From assembly GCF_011320225.1 (NCBI RefSeq), contig NZ_JAAOEN010000002.1, positions 372,584 through 436,583 on the forward strand: DNA of 64,000 nucleotides, written 5' to 3'. A program made the translations under genes and the position numbers. This DNA comes from Phytoactinopolyspora limicola. GTDB lineage: Bacteria > Actinomycetota > Actinomycetes > Jiangellales > Jiangellaceae. This document shows, in pieces, positions 8,922-17,624 of this stretch. Each line of letters starts with the position of its first letter. Position 1 is the stretch's first letter. The notes beneath the pieces are model-generated. The model was not told the origin of the DNA. It made no database searches and saw nothing but the letters and a program-made list of their open reading frames with translations.

Positions 8922-8939
8922 CCACTTATGGAAAAGTGG
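8922..8939. promoter_or_regulatory. inverted repeat in the yczE-MocR divergent promoter
   Basis: CCACTT and AAGTGG are separated by ATGGAA within the 43-bp gap between the divergent genes. The position makes it a candidate binding site for the MocR regulator, acting on both genes. No other dyad fits in this gap. Confidence 0.5.
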
Positions 8940-8943
8940 CCTC

Positions 8944-10431
8944 ATGAGATCCATCAATGGCCATCAATTGGCTCGGACTCTCGGGCAATGGCACCTGAAT
9001 GATCAGCGCCGGCCCACCTACGTGCGGCTCGCCGCGGCCATTCGCGCGTTGATCCTCGACGGCCGGATGCCCCTGGACACCCGGCTGCCAGGCGAACGCG
9101 AACTGGCTACCGCCCTCGGCGTCAGCCGCACCACTATCACCGCCGCGTACGACCTCCTGCGCAACACCGGCTACGCCGCCAGCCGGCAAGGATCGGGTAC
9201 CCGTACCGAACTCCCAGCGGCACCGGCGAACGGGCAAGCGCCCACCACCACCGGGTCGTGGGCACCGTTCGGGCCCGACGGCTCAGAGGTCCTCGACCTC
9301 GCCCACGCGTCCCCCGGGGCGCCAGGTCCCGCCCTACTGGACGCCCACCAGAACAGCCTCGCGCAGCTCGCCCGGCATCTACCCGGCTGTGGGTACAACC
9401 TGTTCGGCCTGACCGAGCTACGCGCCGCCGTAGCCGCCCGGTTCACGGCCCGCGGACTACCCACCGACCCCGGTCAGATCTTGGTGACCTCCGGCGCTCA
9501 ACATGCGTTCTCACTGGTGGTCGGGCTGATGATCGACCCCGGTGACCGAGTGCTGATCGATCACCCCACCTACCCGAACGCGATCGATGCCATCCGTCGG
9601 GCCAACGCCCGTCCAGTGCCGGTCGCCCTCGTCGACGACGACCCCGCCGCCACAACAACAGCGGGCTGGGACGTCGACGCATTCGACGCGGCCATCCGCC
9701 AGACCGCGCCCCGGCTGGCCTACGTCGTGCCTGACTTCCACAATCCGACCGGCCTGCTGGCCACCGCCGATGAACGCCACGCCCTAGCGTCGTCGTTGAG
9801 CCGCTACCGCACCATGACCGTCGTCGACGAGACCCTGGTAGAACTCGCGTTGGACGGCGACGTGCCGCCACCGCTGGCCAGCTATTTACCGCCCGACCTG
9901 GCGATCACCATCGGCAGCGCGAGCAAAACCCTCTGGGGCGGACTCCGGGTCGGCTGGATCCGCGCCGAACCGTCACTCATCCGCCGACTGGCGGCAGTCC
10001 GGGCCAGCGTCGACATCTCCTCCCCCGTGATCAACCAACTGATCACCGCCGAGCTACTCACCTCACTCGACGACGTCCTCCACGACCGCCGGAGCGAGCT
10101 GCGACAGGGCCGAGACACGCTTATGGCGGCGCTGGCCGACCAACTGCCATCGTGGCAGGTCCGGTGCCCCCGAGGGGGCCTGGTGGTGTGGTGCGACATC
10201 GGCCGACCGGTGTCCAGCTCGCTGGTGGCCGCGGCCGAGCGGCTCGGCGTCCGGCTGGCTTCCGGGCCACGTTTCGGTGTGGACGGTGCCTTCGAGCGGC
10301 GGCTGCGACTGCCCTACACGCTGCCCGCCGACGCCCTGCACCAAGCGGTCGCCATGCTTGTACAGGCACACTCCACCGTCGCCGCCACACCGAAACGATC
10401 CAGCCAGGACCTGCACGACGTGTTCGCCTGA
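8944..10431 (+). CDS. MocR-type regulator: GntR winged helix fused to PLP aminotransferase domain
   Basis: 495 residues. Residues about 25-95 form a GntR winged helix (LDTRLPGERELATALGVSRT). A fold-type I aminotransferase domain follows, with the PLP Lys at residue 328 (GSASKTLWGG) and the asparagine block FHNPTG. MocR proteins use PLP or an amino-substrate adduct as effector and rarely act as enzymes. The divergent YczE-like transporter is the expected target. It does not look like PdxR by context, since no pdxST genes are near. The ATG at 8944 has no clear Shine-Dalgarno sequence. Confidence 0.9.
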   Translation: MRSINGHQLARTLGQWHLNDQRRPTYVRLAAAIRALILDGRMPLDTRLPGERELATALGVSRTTITAAYDLLRNTGYAASRQGSGTRTELPAAPANGQAPTTTGSWAPFGPDGSEVLDLAHASPGAPGPALLDAHQNSLAQLARHLPGCGYNLFGLTELRAAVAARFTARGLPTDPGQILVTSGAQHAFSLVVGLMIDPGDRVLIDHPTYPNAIDAIRRANARPVPVALVDDDPAATTTAGWDVDAFDAAIRQTAPRLAYVVPDFHNPTGLLATADERHALASSLSRYRTMTVVDETLVELALDGDVPPPLASYLPPDLAITIGSASKTLWGGLRVGWIRAEPSLIRRLAAVRASVDISSPVINQLITAELLTSLDDVLHDRRSELRQGRDTLMAALADQLPSWQVRCPRGGLVVWCDIGRPVSSSLVAAAERLGVRLASGPRFGVDGAFERRLRLPYTLPADALHQAVAMLVQAHSTVAATPKRSSQDLHDVFA

Positions 10432-10684
10432 TAGTCGCGAGCCGTCACAGCACCCACCGCCCGGCGTCGACTATCCGGCCCACGCCCCCACATCGGATGT
10501 GGGTTGGCGGCCGGAACAAAGGTCCCGGTTATCGTGTTTGACGAGAACCAGGTGTCCCGACGAAGGGACACACAATGATGTCGAGCGGGGCAGCCATGAC
10601 CGTTCCGCACGACCGCTCAGCACGAGGCCGGGTATGGCGCACGCCGTTCCTGACCAACAACCGTTGCCGTGAGAGAGGTGCGCT

Positions 10685-11353
10685 GTGCCGCTGTTCGGTT
10701 CGTCCGCCAAGACCCAGCTGGTCGCGCCTGGCGAAGCACTGCCCGGACGCGACCAACGCCCGTTCTCGCTGACCGGCGTCCACACTGTGCTCGGTACCCG
10801 CATCGACGCCGCACCGCCGGAAGGTCATCAGGAGGCCGTCCTCGGTATGGGGTGCTTCTGGGGCGCCGAACGCGAGTTCTGGCGGATCCCCGGCGTGTGG
10901 ACCACCGCGGTCGGCTACGCCGGCGGGTACACGCCCAACCCCACCTACGACGAGGTCTGTACCGCACTCACCGGGCACGCCGAGGTGGTCCGAGTGGTGT
11001 TCGACCCGGTCCAGGTGTCATACGCCGACCTGCTCAAGGTGTTCTGGGAGGCACACGACCCCACCCAGGGCATGCGGCAGGGCAACGACACCGGCACCCA
11101 GTACCGCTCCACCATCTACTGGACCAGCCAGGCGCAGCGCGCCACGGCCGAGGCGTCGCGGGACACCTACGCGCGGCGGCTGGCCGACGCCGGGCACGGC
11201 GACATCACCACCGAGATCGCCCAGCTCGGCGCGTTCTACTACGCCGAGGACTACCACCAGCAGTATCTGTCCGATGCCAAGAACCCGAGCGGGTACTGCG
11301 GCCTGGCTGGCACCGGGGTGTCCTGCCCAGTCGGCACCGGCACCACCCTCTAG
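10685..11353 (+). CDS. msrA: peptide-methionine (S)-S-oxide reductase
   Basis: 222 residues. It reduces methionine-S-sulfoxide in proteins or free methionine, with reducing power normally from thioredoxin. The catalytic Cys57 lies in MGCFWGAER. The conserved stretches [16 protein letters not shown] and [12 protein letters not shown] follow, and a second Cys sits in the C-terminal [15 protein letters not shown] tail that resolves the disulfide. The start is a GTG at 10685 with GAGAGG upstream. The 253-bp gap before it shows no other gene. Confidence 0.93.
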   Translation: MPLFGSSAKTQLVAPGEALPGRDQRPFSLTGVHTVLGTRIDAAPPEGHQEAVLGMGCFWGAEREFWRIPGVWTTAVGYAGGYTPNPTYDEVCTALTGHAEVVRVVFDPVQVSYADLLKVFWEAHDPTQGMRQGNDTGTQYRSTIYWTSQAQRATAEASRDTYARRLADAGHGDITTEIAQLGAFYYAEDYHQQYLSDAKNPSGYCGLAGTGVSCPVGTGTTL

Positions 11354-11718
11354 AAACCCCGCCTAGTCTCCCGAAGCTCACTCAGCGCTCATAAGCGGCC
11401 CGAGTGGCTTGATCATGTGCGAGCTACTCACCCTATCGGGGGTGCAACTCGCACATGATCAATCAGGACTCGCTATACGCGCGGGTTCTACGTCACAGAA
11501 GCGCGGCGGCGTAGGGGCGCGCGTCCCGTCGTGTCCTTGACGGGCTGAGTTTCCTGCTTCTACGCTGAAGGAGGCCTCATACAGCCAGCCGCTTGCACCC
11601 CTATCGGGCATGGTGAATGTATGACATGTCGTATCTGGTCCATCCACCTGATGGCGGACGACTTCAGCAACGCAAGCGCTGACACTTCCGTTCGCCAAGG
11701 CTGTGGAGGATTGGATTC
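11354..11718. other. 365-bp intergenic region after msrA
   Basis: It contains palindrome I in its first quarter. The remaining 250 bp up to the glyoxalase-fold gene show no supportable gene or RNA; a short minus-strand reading frame there has no recognisable features. Confidence 0.6.
11409..11462. repeat. TGATC palindrome I
   Basis: Perfect 15-bp outer arms (TTGATCATGTGCGAG and its complement) with a partly paired centre, CACCCTATCGGGGGTG. It lies 56 bp downstream of the msrA stop, a position consistent with a transcription terminator without a T-run. Confidence 0.85.
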
Positions 11719-12285
11719 ATGCGTACATTCCATGACGCGAAGGCGATGGCCAAGACCCTGCGTGCGGTGATGGCCGACAAGAACGTGGCTCTGTCACACA
11801 GCGAGTGTCTGGAGATCGTCGCACATCAATTCGGGTTCGAGAACTGGAATGTCCTCTCGGCCCGGATCGTGGACCATGCTGGAGCCGACGCGGATGTGCC
11901 GACCCGGCCTGATGTTCACCTGGATTCGGCGATTCCTATCGTGCGGATCTTCTCGGTGGACAAGGCGATGGAGTTCTACGTCGACTTCCTCGGTTTCACG
12001 CTGGAGTGGGAACATCGGTTCGAGCCGGGCCTTCCGTTGTATGCGCAAGTCTCGCGTTCGGGGCTCACCCTGCACCTCAGCGAGCATCACGGGGATGCTA
12101 GCCCAGGGTCGAACGTCTTCGTCCGGATGACCGGCATCGACAGCTTCCACCGCGAGCTACTCGCGAAGAAGTACAGCTACGGCAGACCAGGGATCGAGGA
12201 GGCCCCGTGGGATGCACGGGTCTTGAACGTTCACGACCCATTCGGCAACTCCTTGCGGTTCAGCGAGGCGAACAGCGAGCAGTGA
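11719..12285 (+). CDS. glyoxalase-superfamily protein
   Basis: 188 residues. The first 50 or so (FHDAKAMAKTLRAVMADKNV, then HSECLEIVAHQFGFENWNVL) form a helical domain often seen before VOC/glyoxalase domains. Residues about 75-185 are a single vicinal-oxygen-chelate module (IPIVRIFSVDKAMEFYVDFL) related to bleomycin-resistance and lyase families. The catalytic or binding function is not known. The gene stands alone, with palindromes I before and B after it. Confidence 0.8.
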   Translation: MRTFHDAKAMAKTLRAVMADKNVALSHSECLEIVAHQFGFENWNVLSARIVDHAGADADVPTRPDVHLDSAIPIVRIFSVDKAMEFYVDFLGFTLEWEHRFEPGLPLYAQVSRSGLTLHLSEHHGDASPGSNVFVRMTGIDSFHRELLAKKYSYGRPGIEEAPWDARVLNVHDPFGNSLRFSEANSEQ

Positions 12286-12334
12286 CGTCCTGACGGCAGG
12301 TCCGAACATTCGAGCAACGGGTAACACACACCCG

Positions 12335-12394
12335 CCGGTGATCGTCGCCGCAATCGTGTCGCTATAGCGACGCGATTGCCGCGACGATCACCGG
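12335..12394. repeat. TGATC palindrome B
   Basis: 60 bp with about 29-bp arms differing at two positions; it begins CCGGTGATCGTCGCCGC and centres on GTCGCTATAGCGAC. It lies 50 bp after the glyoxalase-fold gene and 97 bp before the copper operon. It is related in sequence to palindromes A, C and D. Confidence 0.9.
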
Positions 12395-12490
12395 GAAGGA
12401 GTGCGGCGAAACTGGCGTGCCCAACAGCTCACGGTACGCACGGTGACGCCCCGGGGCTCCCGACCGTCGGGGGTCTTTTAAGGTAGAAAC

Positions 12491-13030
12491 GTGACAAGTC
12501 CGGGGGTTGGCCACGCCAGGGTGGCCCGCGGGCTCACCCTGTCCGGACTGTGTCTGCTGCTCTCGTTGCTGGCACACGTGGGCGCCGGCGGCTCGATCCA
12601 CGTCTCCCTCGGGCTCGTGCTGGGTGGGCTCGGACTGTCGGCTATCTGCGTGGCCGCCGCCGACGCTCGCCGCGGTTTCGGGGCCATCATCGCCGTCGTC
12701 GGCGTGTCGCAAATCGTGTTCCACCTCCTGGCCGGTCTTGGCGGGCATCACACCCACAGCGTGGGCCAGGCCACCACCCCCGTGATGCTCACTTACCACG
12801 CCGTCGCCACCGTGCTCATCAGCGCCATGCTCACCAAGGGCGAGACGCTGATCTGGTCGTTGTTCAGCCTGCTCCGCATCACGACGGCATGGCGGCTCGT
12901 CCAGCCGCCCCCGAGCCGGCCGTCGTGGATCCGGCCCACCGGCCTGTCCGCGCCACGCCGGATGACGAGTGTCTACACCCGCCAATGCGCCAGCCTGCGA
13001 GGTCCACCAGAGGTCTGCCCAGCCGGCTAA
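12491..13030 (+). CDS. small integral membrane protein upstream of the copper chaperone gene
   Basis: 179 residues with four predicted hydrophobic helices in the first 125 residues and a basic cytoplasmic-looking tail (PSRPSWIRPTGLSAPRR). The loop GLGGHHTHSVGQ has a His cluster that could bind metal. It is probably the first gene of an operon with PCuAC and DyP genes, 60 bp before the chaperone gene. The start is a GTG at 12491; TAAGGT lies 6 nt upstream and there is no Shine-Dalgarno site, so a leaderless mRNA is likely. A copper-related membrane role is inferred from context only. Confidence 0.75.
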   Translation: MTSPGVGHARVARGLTLSGLCLLLSLLAHVGAGGSIHVSLGLVLGGLGLSAICVAAADARRGFGAIIAVVGVSQIVFHLLAGLGGHHTHSVGQATTPVMLTYHAVATVLISAMLTKGETLIWSLFSLLRITTAWRLVQPPPSRPSWIRPTGLSAPRRMTSVYTRQCASLRGPPEVCPAG

Positions 13031-13090
13031 CCCGGCTGCGGCTTGCAGACCTCTATCGACGGATCACCTTCGCAGGAAAGCGACTTCATC

Positions 13091-13729
13091 ATGACCATTG
13101 CACCGACCCCTGCCCGCACACCCCGACGCCGCCGCCGGCTGGCCTACACCGGTGGCCTCGCCCTCGCCGGCCTCGTCGTCGCCGCATGTGGTTCCGACGA
13201 CGACACCAGCTCGACCAACAACGCCGAGACCGTCGACACCACCCTCGACGGTGGCGGCCTGCGTATCGACGAACCCTGGGTCAAAGCCGCCGACGACGGC
13301 ATGACGGCCGCCTTCGGCGTCTTCGTCAACGACGGCCCCGACGACATCCGGATCGTGGACGCCACCACATCGTCGTCTCCGGTCATGGAGTTACACGAGG
13401 TGGTCGTCACCGATGGCCAGCCCGCCATGCGGGAGAAGGACGGCGGCTTCGTGGTCCCGGCCGGCAGCGAGCATCTGCTCGAACCGGGCGCGGATCACCT
13501 GATGCTGATGGACGTCGTCGAACCGATTCTCCCCGGCGCCGACGTCGAGTTCGTACTGACCTTGGAGGACGGTGCGACGTTCGAGTTCACCGCTCAGGCC
13601 AAAGAGTTCAGTGGCGCCGACGAGGAGTACATACCCGGTGAGGGAGGGCATGGCGACGACGGGCACGGCGGCGCACCAGACGACGACCACGGCTCCGACG
13701 AGGAGGAAGTGCACGACGATGAGCGTTGA
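13091..13729 (+). CDS. PCuAC-type extracytoplasmic copper chaperone lipoprotein
   Basis: 212 residues. A basic N-terminus, a hydrophobic helix and the lipobox LVVAAC predict a membrane-anchored lipoprotein. The PCuAC (DUF461) domain carries the Cu(I)-binding His/Met set: MELHEVV, MREKDG and the later HLMLMDV. The C-terminal tail is His/Asp/Glu-rich and may bind extra copper. Such proteins hand copper to Sco or cuproenzymes on the outer face of the membrane. The gene overlaps the start of the DyP peroxidase gene by 11 bp, so coupled expression is likely. The start ATG at 13091 precedes the signal directly. Confidence 0.9.
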   Translation: MTIAPTPARTPRRRRRLAYTGGLALAGLVVAACGSDDDTSSTNNAETVDTTLDGGGLRIDEPWVKAADDGMTAAFGVFVNDGPDDIRIVDATTSSSPVMELHEVVVTDGQPAMREKDGGFVVPAGSEHLLEPGADHLMLMDVVEPILPGADVEFVLTLEDGATFEFTAQAKEFSGADEEYIPGEGGHGDDGHGGAPDDDHGSDEEEVHDDER

Positions 13730-14927
13730 GCTACGCGGCGTCTCCCGACGTGGCCTGCTCACCGCGGGGGTATCCGGTCTGGCCGGTGTCGCCGTCGGGG
13801 CGCCCATCACCGCAGCCGCCGAGAGCAACACCGAACCGGATCTACGGGCGCCGTTCGGCACCGACGTCGTGCCATTCCACGGCGCCCACCAGGCCGGTAT
13901 CGACACCCCGGCTCAGGCGTTCGCGACGTTCGCCGCGTTCGATCTGCTCCCGGAGGTTGACCAAGGTGGTTTGATCCGGCTCATGCGGCTCTGGACGGGT
14001 AATGCCGAACGGTTGACCCAAGGCCGTCCCGCCCTGGCCGACACCGACCCGGAGCTGGCCCGTCAACCGGCCAGGCTGACCATCACCGTCGGCGTCGGTC
14101 CCGGGTTCCTGGCCGCGGCGGGGCTCGACGATGCACCATCCTGGTTGCGCCCGTTGCCGGAGTTCGGCGTCGATCGGCTGGAAGAGACCTGGTCCGGTGG
14201 AGACCTCGCCGTGCAGGTTTGTTCCGACGATCCGGTGGCCATTTCGCATGCCATGCGGATGCTGTCCAAGGACGCACGTACCTTCGCCGAGGTGCGATGG
14301 GTCCAACGCGGCTTCCGCCACGCCTCGGGTTCGACGCCGGCCGGGGCCACACCCCGGAACCTGATGGGTCAGTTGGACGGCACCTCCAACGGCACACCGG
14401 GCACACCCGAGTTCGACGCCCAGGTCTGGATCCGCGACGGCCCGGACTGGCTGATCGGTGGCACCTCACTGGTGCTGCGCAGAATCCGGATCGAGTTGGA
14501 GGAGTGGGACCTGGTCAGCCGGCTAGGGAAGGAGGAGACCATCGGTCGTCGCCTAACCGATGGCGCGCCGCTGACCGGTGACGACGAACATGACGAACCG
14601 GACTTCGACGCGGTGAACGACATCGGTTTCACCGTCATCCCGGACTGGTCACATATCCGGCGGGCGCGGCCGGACGATCCGGGACAACGGATCTTCCGAC
14701 GTTCCTACAACTATGACGAGGGCCCAGCGCCGGACGGCCACGCCCGGACCGGGATGGTGTTCGCATCGTTCCAGGCCGACGTCGATGCGCAGTTCGTTCC
14801 GATCCAGCGACGGTTGGACGAATTAGATCTCCTCAACACCTACACGACGCCGATCGGCTCCGCGGTCTTCGCGGTCCTGCCAGGGTGCGAGCCGGGAGGC
14901 TGGCTAGGCGAGGCGCTGCTCGGCTAA
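13719..14927 (+). CDS. DyP-type heme peroxidase with Tat signal
   Basis: 402 residues. A twin-arginine signal (SRRGLLTAGVSGLAGVAVG) directs folded export. The DyP fold is shown by the MGQLDGTSN loop, a variant of GFxDGT near the distal pocket, and the proximal heme His in IPDWSHIRRARP. It oxidises substrates with hydrogen peroxide outside the cell. Adjacency to PCuAC resembles the Streptomyces lividans DtpA/ECuC copper-trafficking group, in which the peroxidase supports cuproenzyme maturation. Alternatively it could be EfeB-like in iron uptake, but no efeUO genes are present. Confidence 0.92.
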   Translation: MSVELRGVSRRGLLTAGVSGLAGVAVGAPITAAAESNTEPDLRAPFGTDVVPFHGAHQAGIDTPAQAFATFAAFDLLPEVDQGGLIRLMRLWTGNAERLTQGRPALADTDPELARQPARLTITVGVGPGFLAAAGLDDAPSWLRPLPEFGVDRLEETWSGGDLAVQVCSDDPVAISHAMRMLSKDARTFAEVRWVQRGFRHASGSTPAGATPRNLMGQLDGTSNGTPGTPEFDAQVWIRDGPDWLIGGTSLVLRRIRIELEEWDLVSRLGKEETIGRRLTDGAPLTGDDEHDEPDFDAVNDIGFTVIPDWSHIRRARPDDPGQRIFRRSYNYDEGPAPDGHARTGMVFASFQADVDAQFVPIQRRLDELDLLNTYTTPIGSAVFAVLPGCEPGGWLGEALLG

Positions 14928-14958
14928 ACGGGTCGCGCCCAACTCCGGCGGATAGCTT

Positions 14959-15019
14959 CACGGGTGAGATCTCGGTTCGGGTCGCGGAAACGGTGACCCC
15001 GACGACGATCTCCCCCGTG
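14959..15019. repeat. GATC-bearing hairpin M between convergent genes
   Basis: 13-bp arms (CACGGGTGAGATC and GATCTCCCCCGTG, one mismatch) with a smaller inner dyad GGGTC/GACCC. It sits between the DyP stop and the cystathionine beta-synthase stop, which converge. The arms contain GATC but not TGATC, so it is a diverged or related member of the family. Confidence 0.65.
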
Positions 15020-15037
15020 GAGGCTTCGGCTGCCAGG

Positions 15038-16402
15038 TCAGCCGGCCAGATGGCCAAGGAGGTCGGCCCGGGTGATCACACCCGCCGGTTTGCCATCCTC
15101 GATGACCATCACCGCGTCAACCGACCTCAACTGCTCGAACGCCGTGGACACCGGCTCGCCCGCGCCCAGCACCTGGAGCGGTTTGGACATGTGTTTGTCC
15201 ACCGGGTCGCTCAGCGCGGCGGTGCCGGAGAACAGCGCCTCCATGAGGTCGCGCTCGACGACGGCGCCGACCACCTCCGCGGCCATGACCGGCGGCTCGG
15301 CCTGCACTACCGGCATCTGCGACACCGCGTACTCCCGCATGATGGCCACGGCGTCGGCGACACTCTCGTTCGGGTGAGTGTGTACCAGCGCCGGCATGTC
15401 ACCCGACTTCAGGCGGATGACGTCGCCGACCGTGGCACCTTCGGCCGGTGGCATGAACCCGTAGGACATCATCCAGCTGTCGTCGAAGATCTTGGAAAGG
15501 TAACCTCGGCCGCCGTCCGGCAGGAGGACAACCACGACGTCGTCGGGTCCGGCCTGCTCGGCCACCCGCAACGCGCCGACCACGGCCATCCCACACGACC
15601 CTCCGACGAGCAACCCTTCTTCCCTGGCCAGCCGTCGAGTGGACTCGAAGGATTCCAGGTCGGAGACCGCGACGATCTCGTCGCAGATGTCACGGTCGTA
15701 GGTGTCCGGCCAGAAGTCTTCCCCGACCCCTTCCACCAGATAGGGGCGCCCGCTGCCGCCGGAGTACACCGAACCCTCGGGGTCGACGCCCACAACCCGG
15801 ACCCGGCCGTCGGAGACCTCCTTGAGGTAACGCCCAGTGCCGCTGATGGTGCCGCCGGTGCCGATGCCGGCGACGAAATGGGTGATTCGCCCCTCGGTCT
15901 GCTCCCACAGCTCCGGCCCGGTGGTCTCGTAATGCGAACGCGGATTGGCCGGGTTGGCATACTGGTTCGGTTTCCACGCTCCCTCGATCTCTTCGACGAG
16001 CCGGTTGGAGACCGAGTAGTAAGAGTCGGGATCCTCGGGCGCCACCGCCGTTGGACACACCACGACCTCGGCACCATACGCCTTGAGAACGTTGCGTTTG
16101 TCTTCGCTGACCTTGTCCGGGCAGACGAAAATGCACCGATAACCGCGCCGCTGCGCCACCAGAGCCAACCCCACGCCGGTGTTGCCGCTGGTGGGTTCGA
16201 CGATGGTGCCACCGGGCCCGATCAAGCCGGCTGCCTCGGCATCGTCCACCATACGCACCGCGATCCGGTCTTTGACCGAACCGCCCGGGTTGAAGTATTC
16301 GACCTTGGCCAGCACCATAGCGGGGGCGTGAGCAGCCATGGGGCCGAGCCGGACGAGCGGCGTCTTCCCGATGAGATCGATGACGTTCTCGTAGTAGTCC
16401 AC
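15038..16402 (-). CDS. cbs: cystathionine beta-synthase
   Basis: 454 residues. The N-terminal fold-type II PLP domain has Lys44 (NPGGSVKDR) and the TSGNTG phosphate loop. It condenses homocysteine and serine (or acetylserine) to cystathionine. Two C-terminal CBS motifs cover about residues 330-450 and may bind adenosyl ligands. The heme-binding N-terminal extension of animal CBS is absent, as in other bacteria. The start is a GTG at 16402 with TAGAGT 7 nt upstream, suggesting a leaderless mRNA. The cbs/SGNH/thiolase neighbourhood is conserved in actinobacteria such as mycobacteria. Confidence 0.92.
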   Translation of the reverse strand: MDYYENVIDLIGKTPLVRLGPMAAHAPAMVLAKVEYFNPGGSVKDRIAVRMVDDAEAAGLIGPGGTIVEPTSGNTGVGLALVAQRRGYRCIFVCPDKVSEDKRNVLKAYGAEVVVCPTAVAPEDPDSYYSVSNRLVEEIEGAWKPNQYANPANPRSHYETTGPELWEQTEGRITHFVAGIGTGGTISGTGRYLKEVSDGRVRVVGVDPEGSVYSGGSGRPYLVEGVGEDFWPDTYDRDICDEIVAVSDLESFESTRRLAREEGLLVGGSCGMAVVGALRVAEQAGPDDVVVVLLPDGGRGYLSKIFDDSWMMSYGFMPPAEGATVGDVIRLKSGDMPALVHTHPNESVADAVAIMREYAVSQMPVVQAEPPVMAAEVVGAVVERDLMEALFSGTAALSDPVDKHMSKPLQVLGAGEPVSTAFEQLRSVDAVMVIEDGKPAGVITRADLLGHLAG

Positions 16403-16489
16403 GAAGCCGACTCTAATGCAGGCCGGGGCTATTCCGGCGGCGTACGCGGCCCCGTGTCAACCGGCCCGCGAGCGCGTTAGATTGGGGCC

Positions 16490-17506
16490 ATGGTGGGCCT
16501 GCTCAACGCACGAATCGCACGTCGAATCGCTACTGCCGCCGCCTACGGAGGCGGCGGTATCAGCGTTCTGAGCGCATCTCTGTACGGATTCCTCCGGCTC
16601 CAGGCGCGGGTCGCTCGCAAGGCCATTAGCGGGGTGCCGATCAGCGACCCACCGGATCCCAACGGCGAGTACGGCTCGTTCCACGGCCGACCCATTTCCT
16701 TCGCCGTACTCGGTGACTCCTGCGCGGCCGGCTACGGCGTGGACACCCCGGAGGAGACACCTGGCGGGCTGTTGGCTGCCGGGCTCGCCGAGATCGCGGA
16801 GCGGCCGGTCCGGCTGACGTCGGTAGCTCAGGGCGGTGCGCGCAGCGCCGACCTCGAAGGCCAGGTCGATCAGGCGCTCGTCGCCATGCCCGACGTCGCC
16901 CTCATCATCGTGGGCGGCAACGACGTCACTCACCAGGTTCCTCCCGCTACCGCGGTGCGTAGCCTCATCGACGCAGTACGCGCTCTGCGTGCTGCTGGCT
17001 GCGAAGTGGTGGTGGGCACCTGCCCGGACCTCGGCACCATCCGACCCATCCGGCCGCCGCTGCGCTGGCTGGCCCGCCGGTGGAGCCGGCAACTCGCCGC
17101 CGCCCAGACGTTTGCCGTGGTCGACGCCGGTGGGCGGAGCGTCTCGTTAGGATCGCTCCTCGGCCCGGAGTTCGCGGCGTCACCCGCGGAGCTGTTCAGC
17201 GCCGACCAGTTCCATCCGTCGTCGGCCGGCTACGCACATGCCGCGGCCGCCATCCTTCCGTCGCTCGCCAGTGCGCTCGGCCTGTGGACGGACGAGGATC
17301 ACACCCTGGACGCCGACCAACATGCCGTGGTGCCAATCTCGGTCGCGGCAGCCGAGGCCGCGGATCACGGCGGGACCGAGGTAGCAGCAACAACGGTGGA
17401 CGGTGCCGAGACCGGCCCACACGGCCGCTGGGTGCGTCTGCGCGACCACACCACAGCGGCGCACATCGAGGATGAACCGGAAACGCCATATCCCAGCCCG
17501 CGATGA
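16490..17506 (+). CDS. SGNH/GDSL-family hydrolase, membrane-anchored
   Basis: 338 residues. An N-terminal hydrophobic helix (residues about 12-35) probably anchors the protein. Catalytic blocks are intact: Ser77 in GDSCAAG, the GGND block in VGGNDV, and the Asp/His pair in SADQFHPSSAGY. It should hydrolyse an ester on a lipid or glycan; the substrate is unknown. TAGATT ends 6 nt before the ATG, so leaderless initiation is likely. It is divergent from cbs and 118 bp upstream of the thiolase gene, a gene order also known in mycobacteria. Confidence 0.88.
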   Translation: MVGLLNARIARRIATAAAYGGGGISVLSASLYGFLRLQARVARKAISGVPISDPPDPNGEYGSFHGRPISFAVLGDSCAAGYGVDTPEETPGGLLAAGLAEIAERPVRLTSVAQGGARSADLEGQVDQALVAMPDVALIIVGGNDVTHQVPPATAVRSLIDAVRALRAAGCEVVVGTCPDLGTIRPIRPPLRWLARRWSRQLAAAQTFAVVDAGGRSVSLGSLLGPEFAASPAELFSADQFHPSSAGYAHAAAAILPSLASALGLWTDEDHTLDADQHAVVPISVAAAEAADHGGTEVAATTVDGAETGPHGRWVRLRDHTTAAHIEDEPETPYPSPR

Positions 17507-17624
17507 TGACCCGGCCGCCGACTTCCGGGGTGCTACCCGACCGACGTTACTAGCGGGTAACATGGCCTGATCGCCGCTAGTGTGCCGCGCCGCACTAGTT
17601 CTGGATCAGCACCAAGGAGGCATC

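Noticed and set aside
11459-11698. 79-residue minus-strand frame before the glyoxalase-fold gene
   Set aside because: No ribosome-binding site, no recognisable features, and it overlaps palindrome I.
12550-13641. 363-residue Arg-rich frame over the membrane protein and PCuAC genes
   Set aside because: Arg-rich composition without motifs; the overlapping frames encode recognisable proteins.
14885-16480. 531-residue plus-strand frame opposite cbs
   Set aside because: Shadow of the cystathionine beta-synthase gene, with no domain or start signal.
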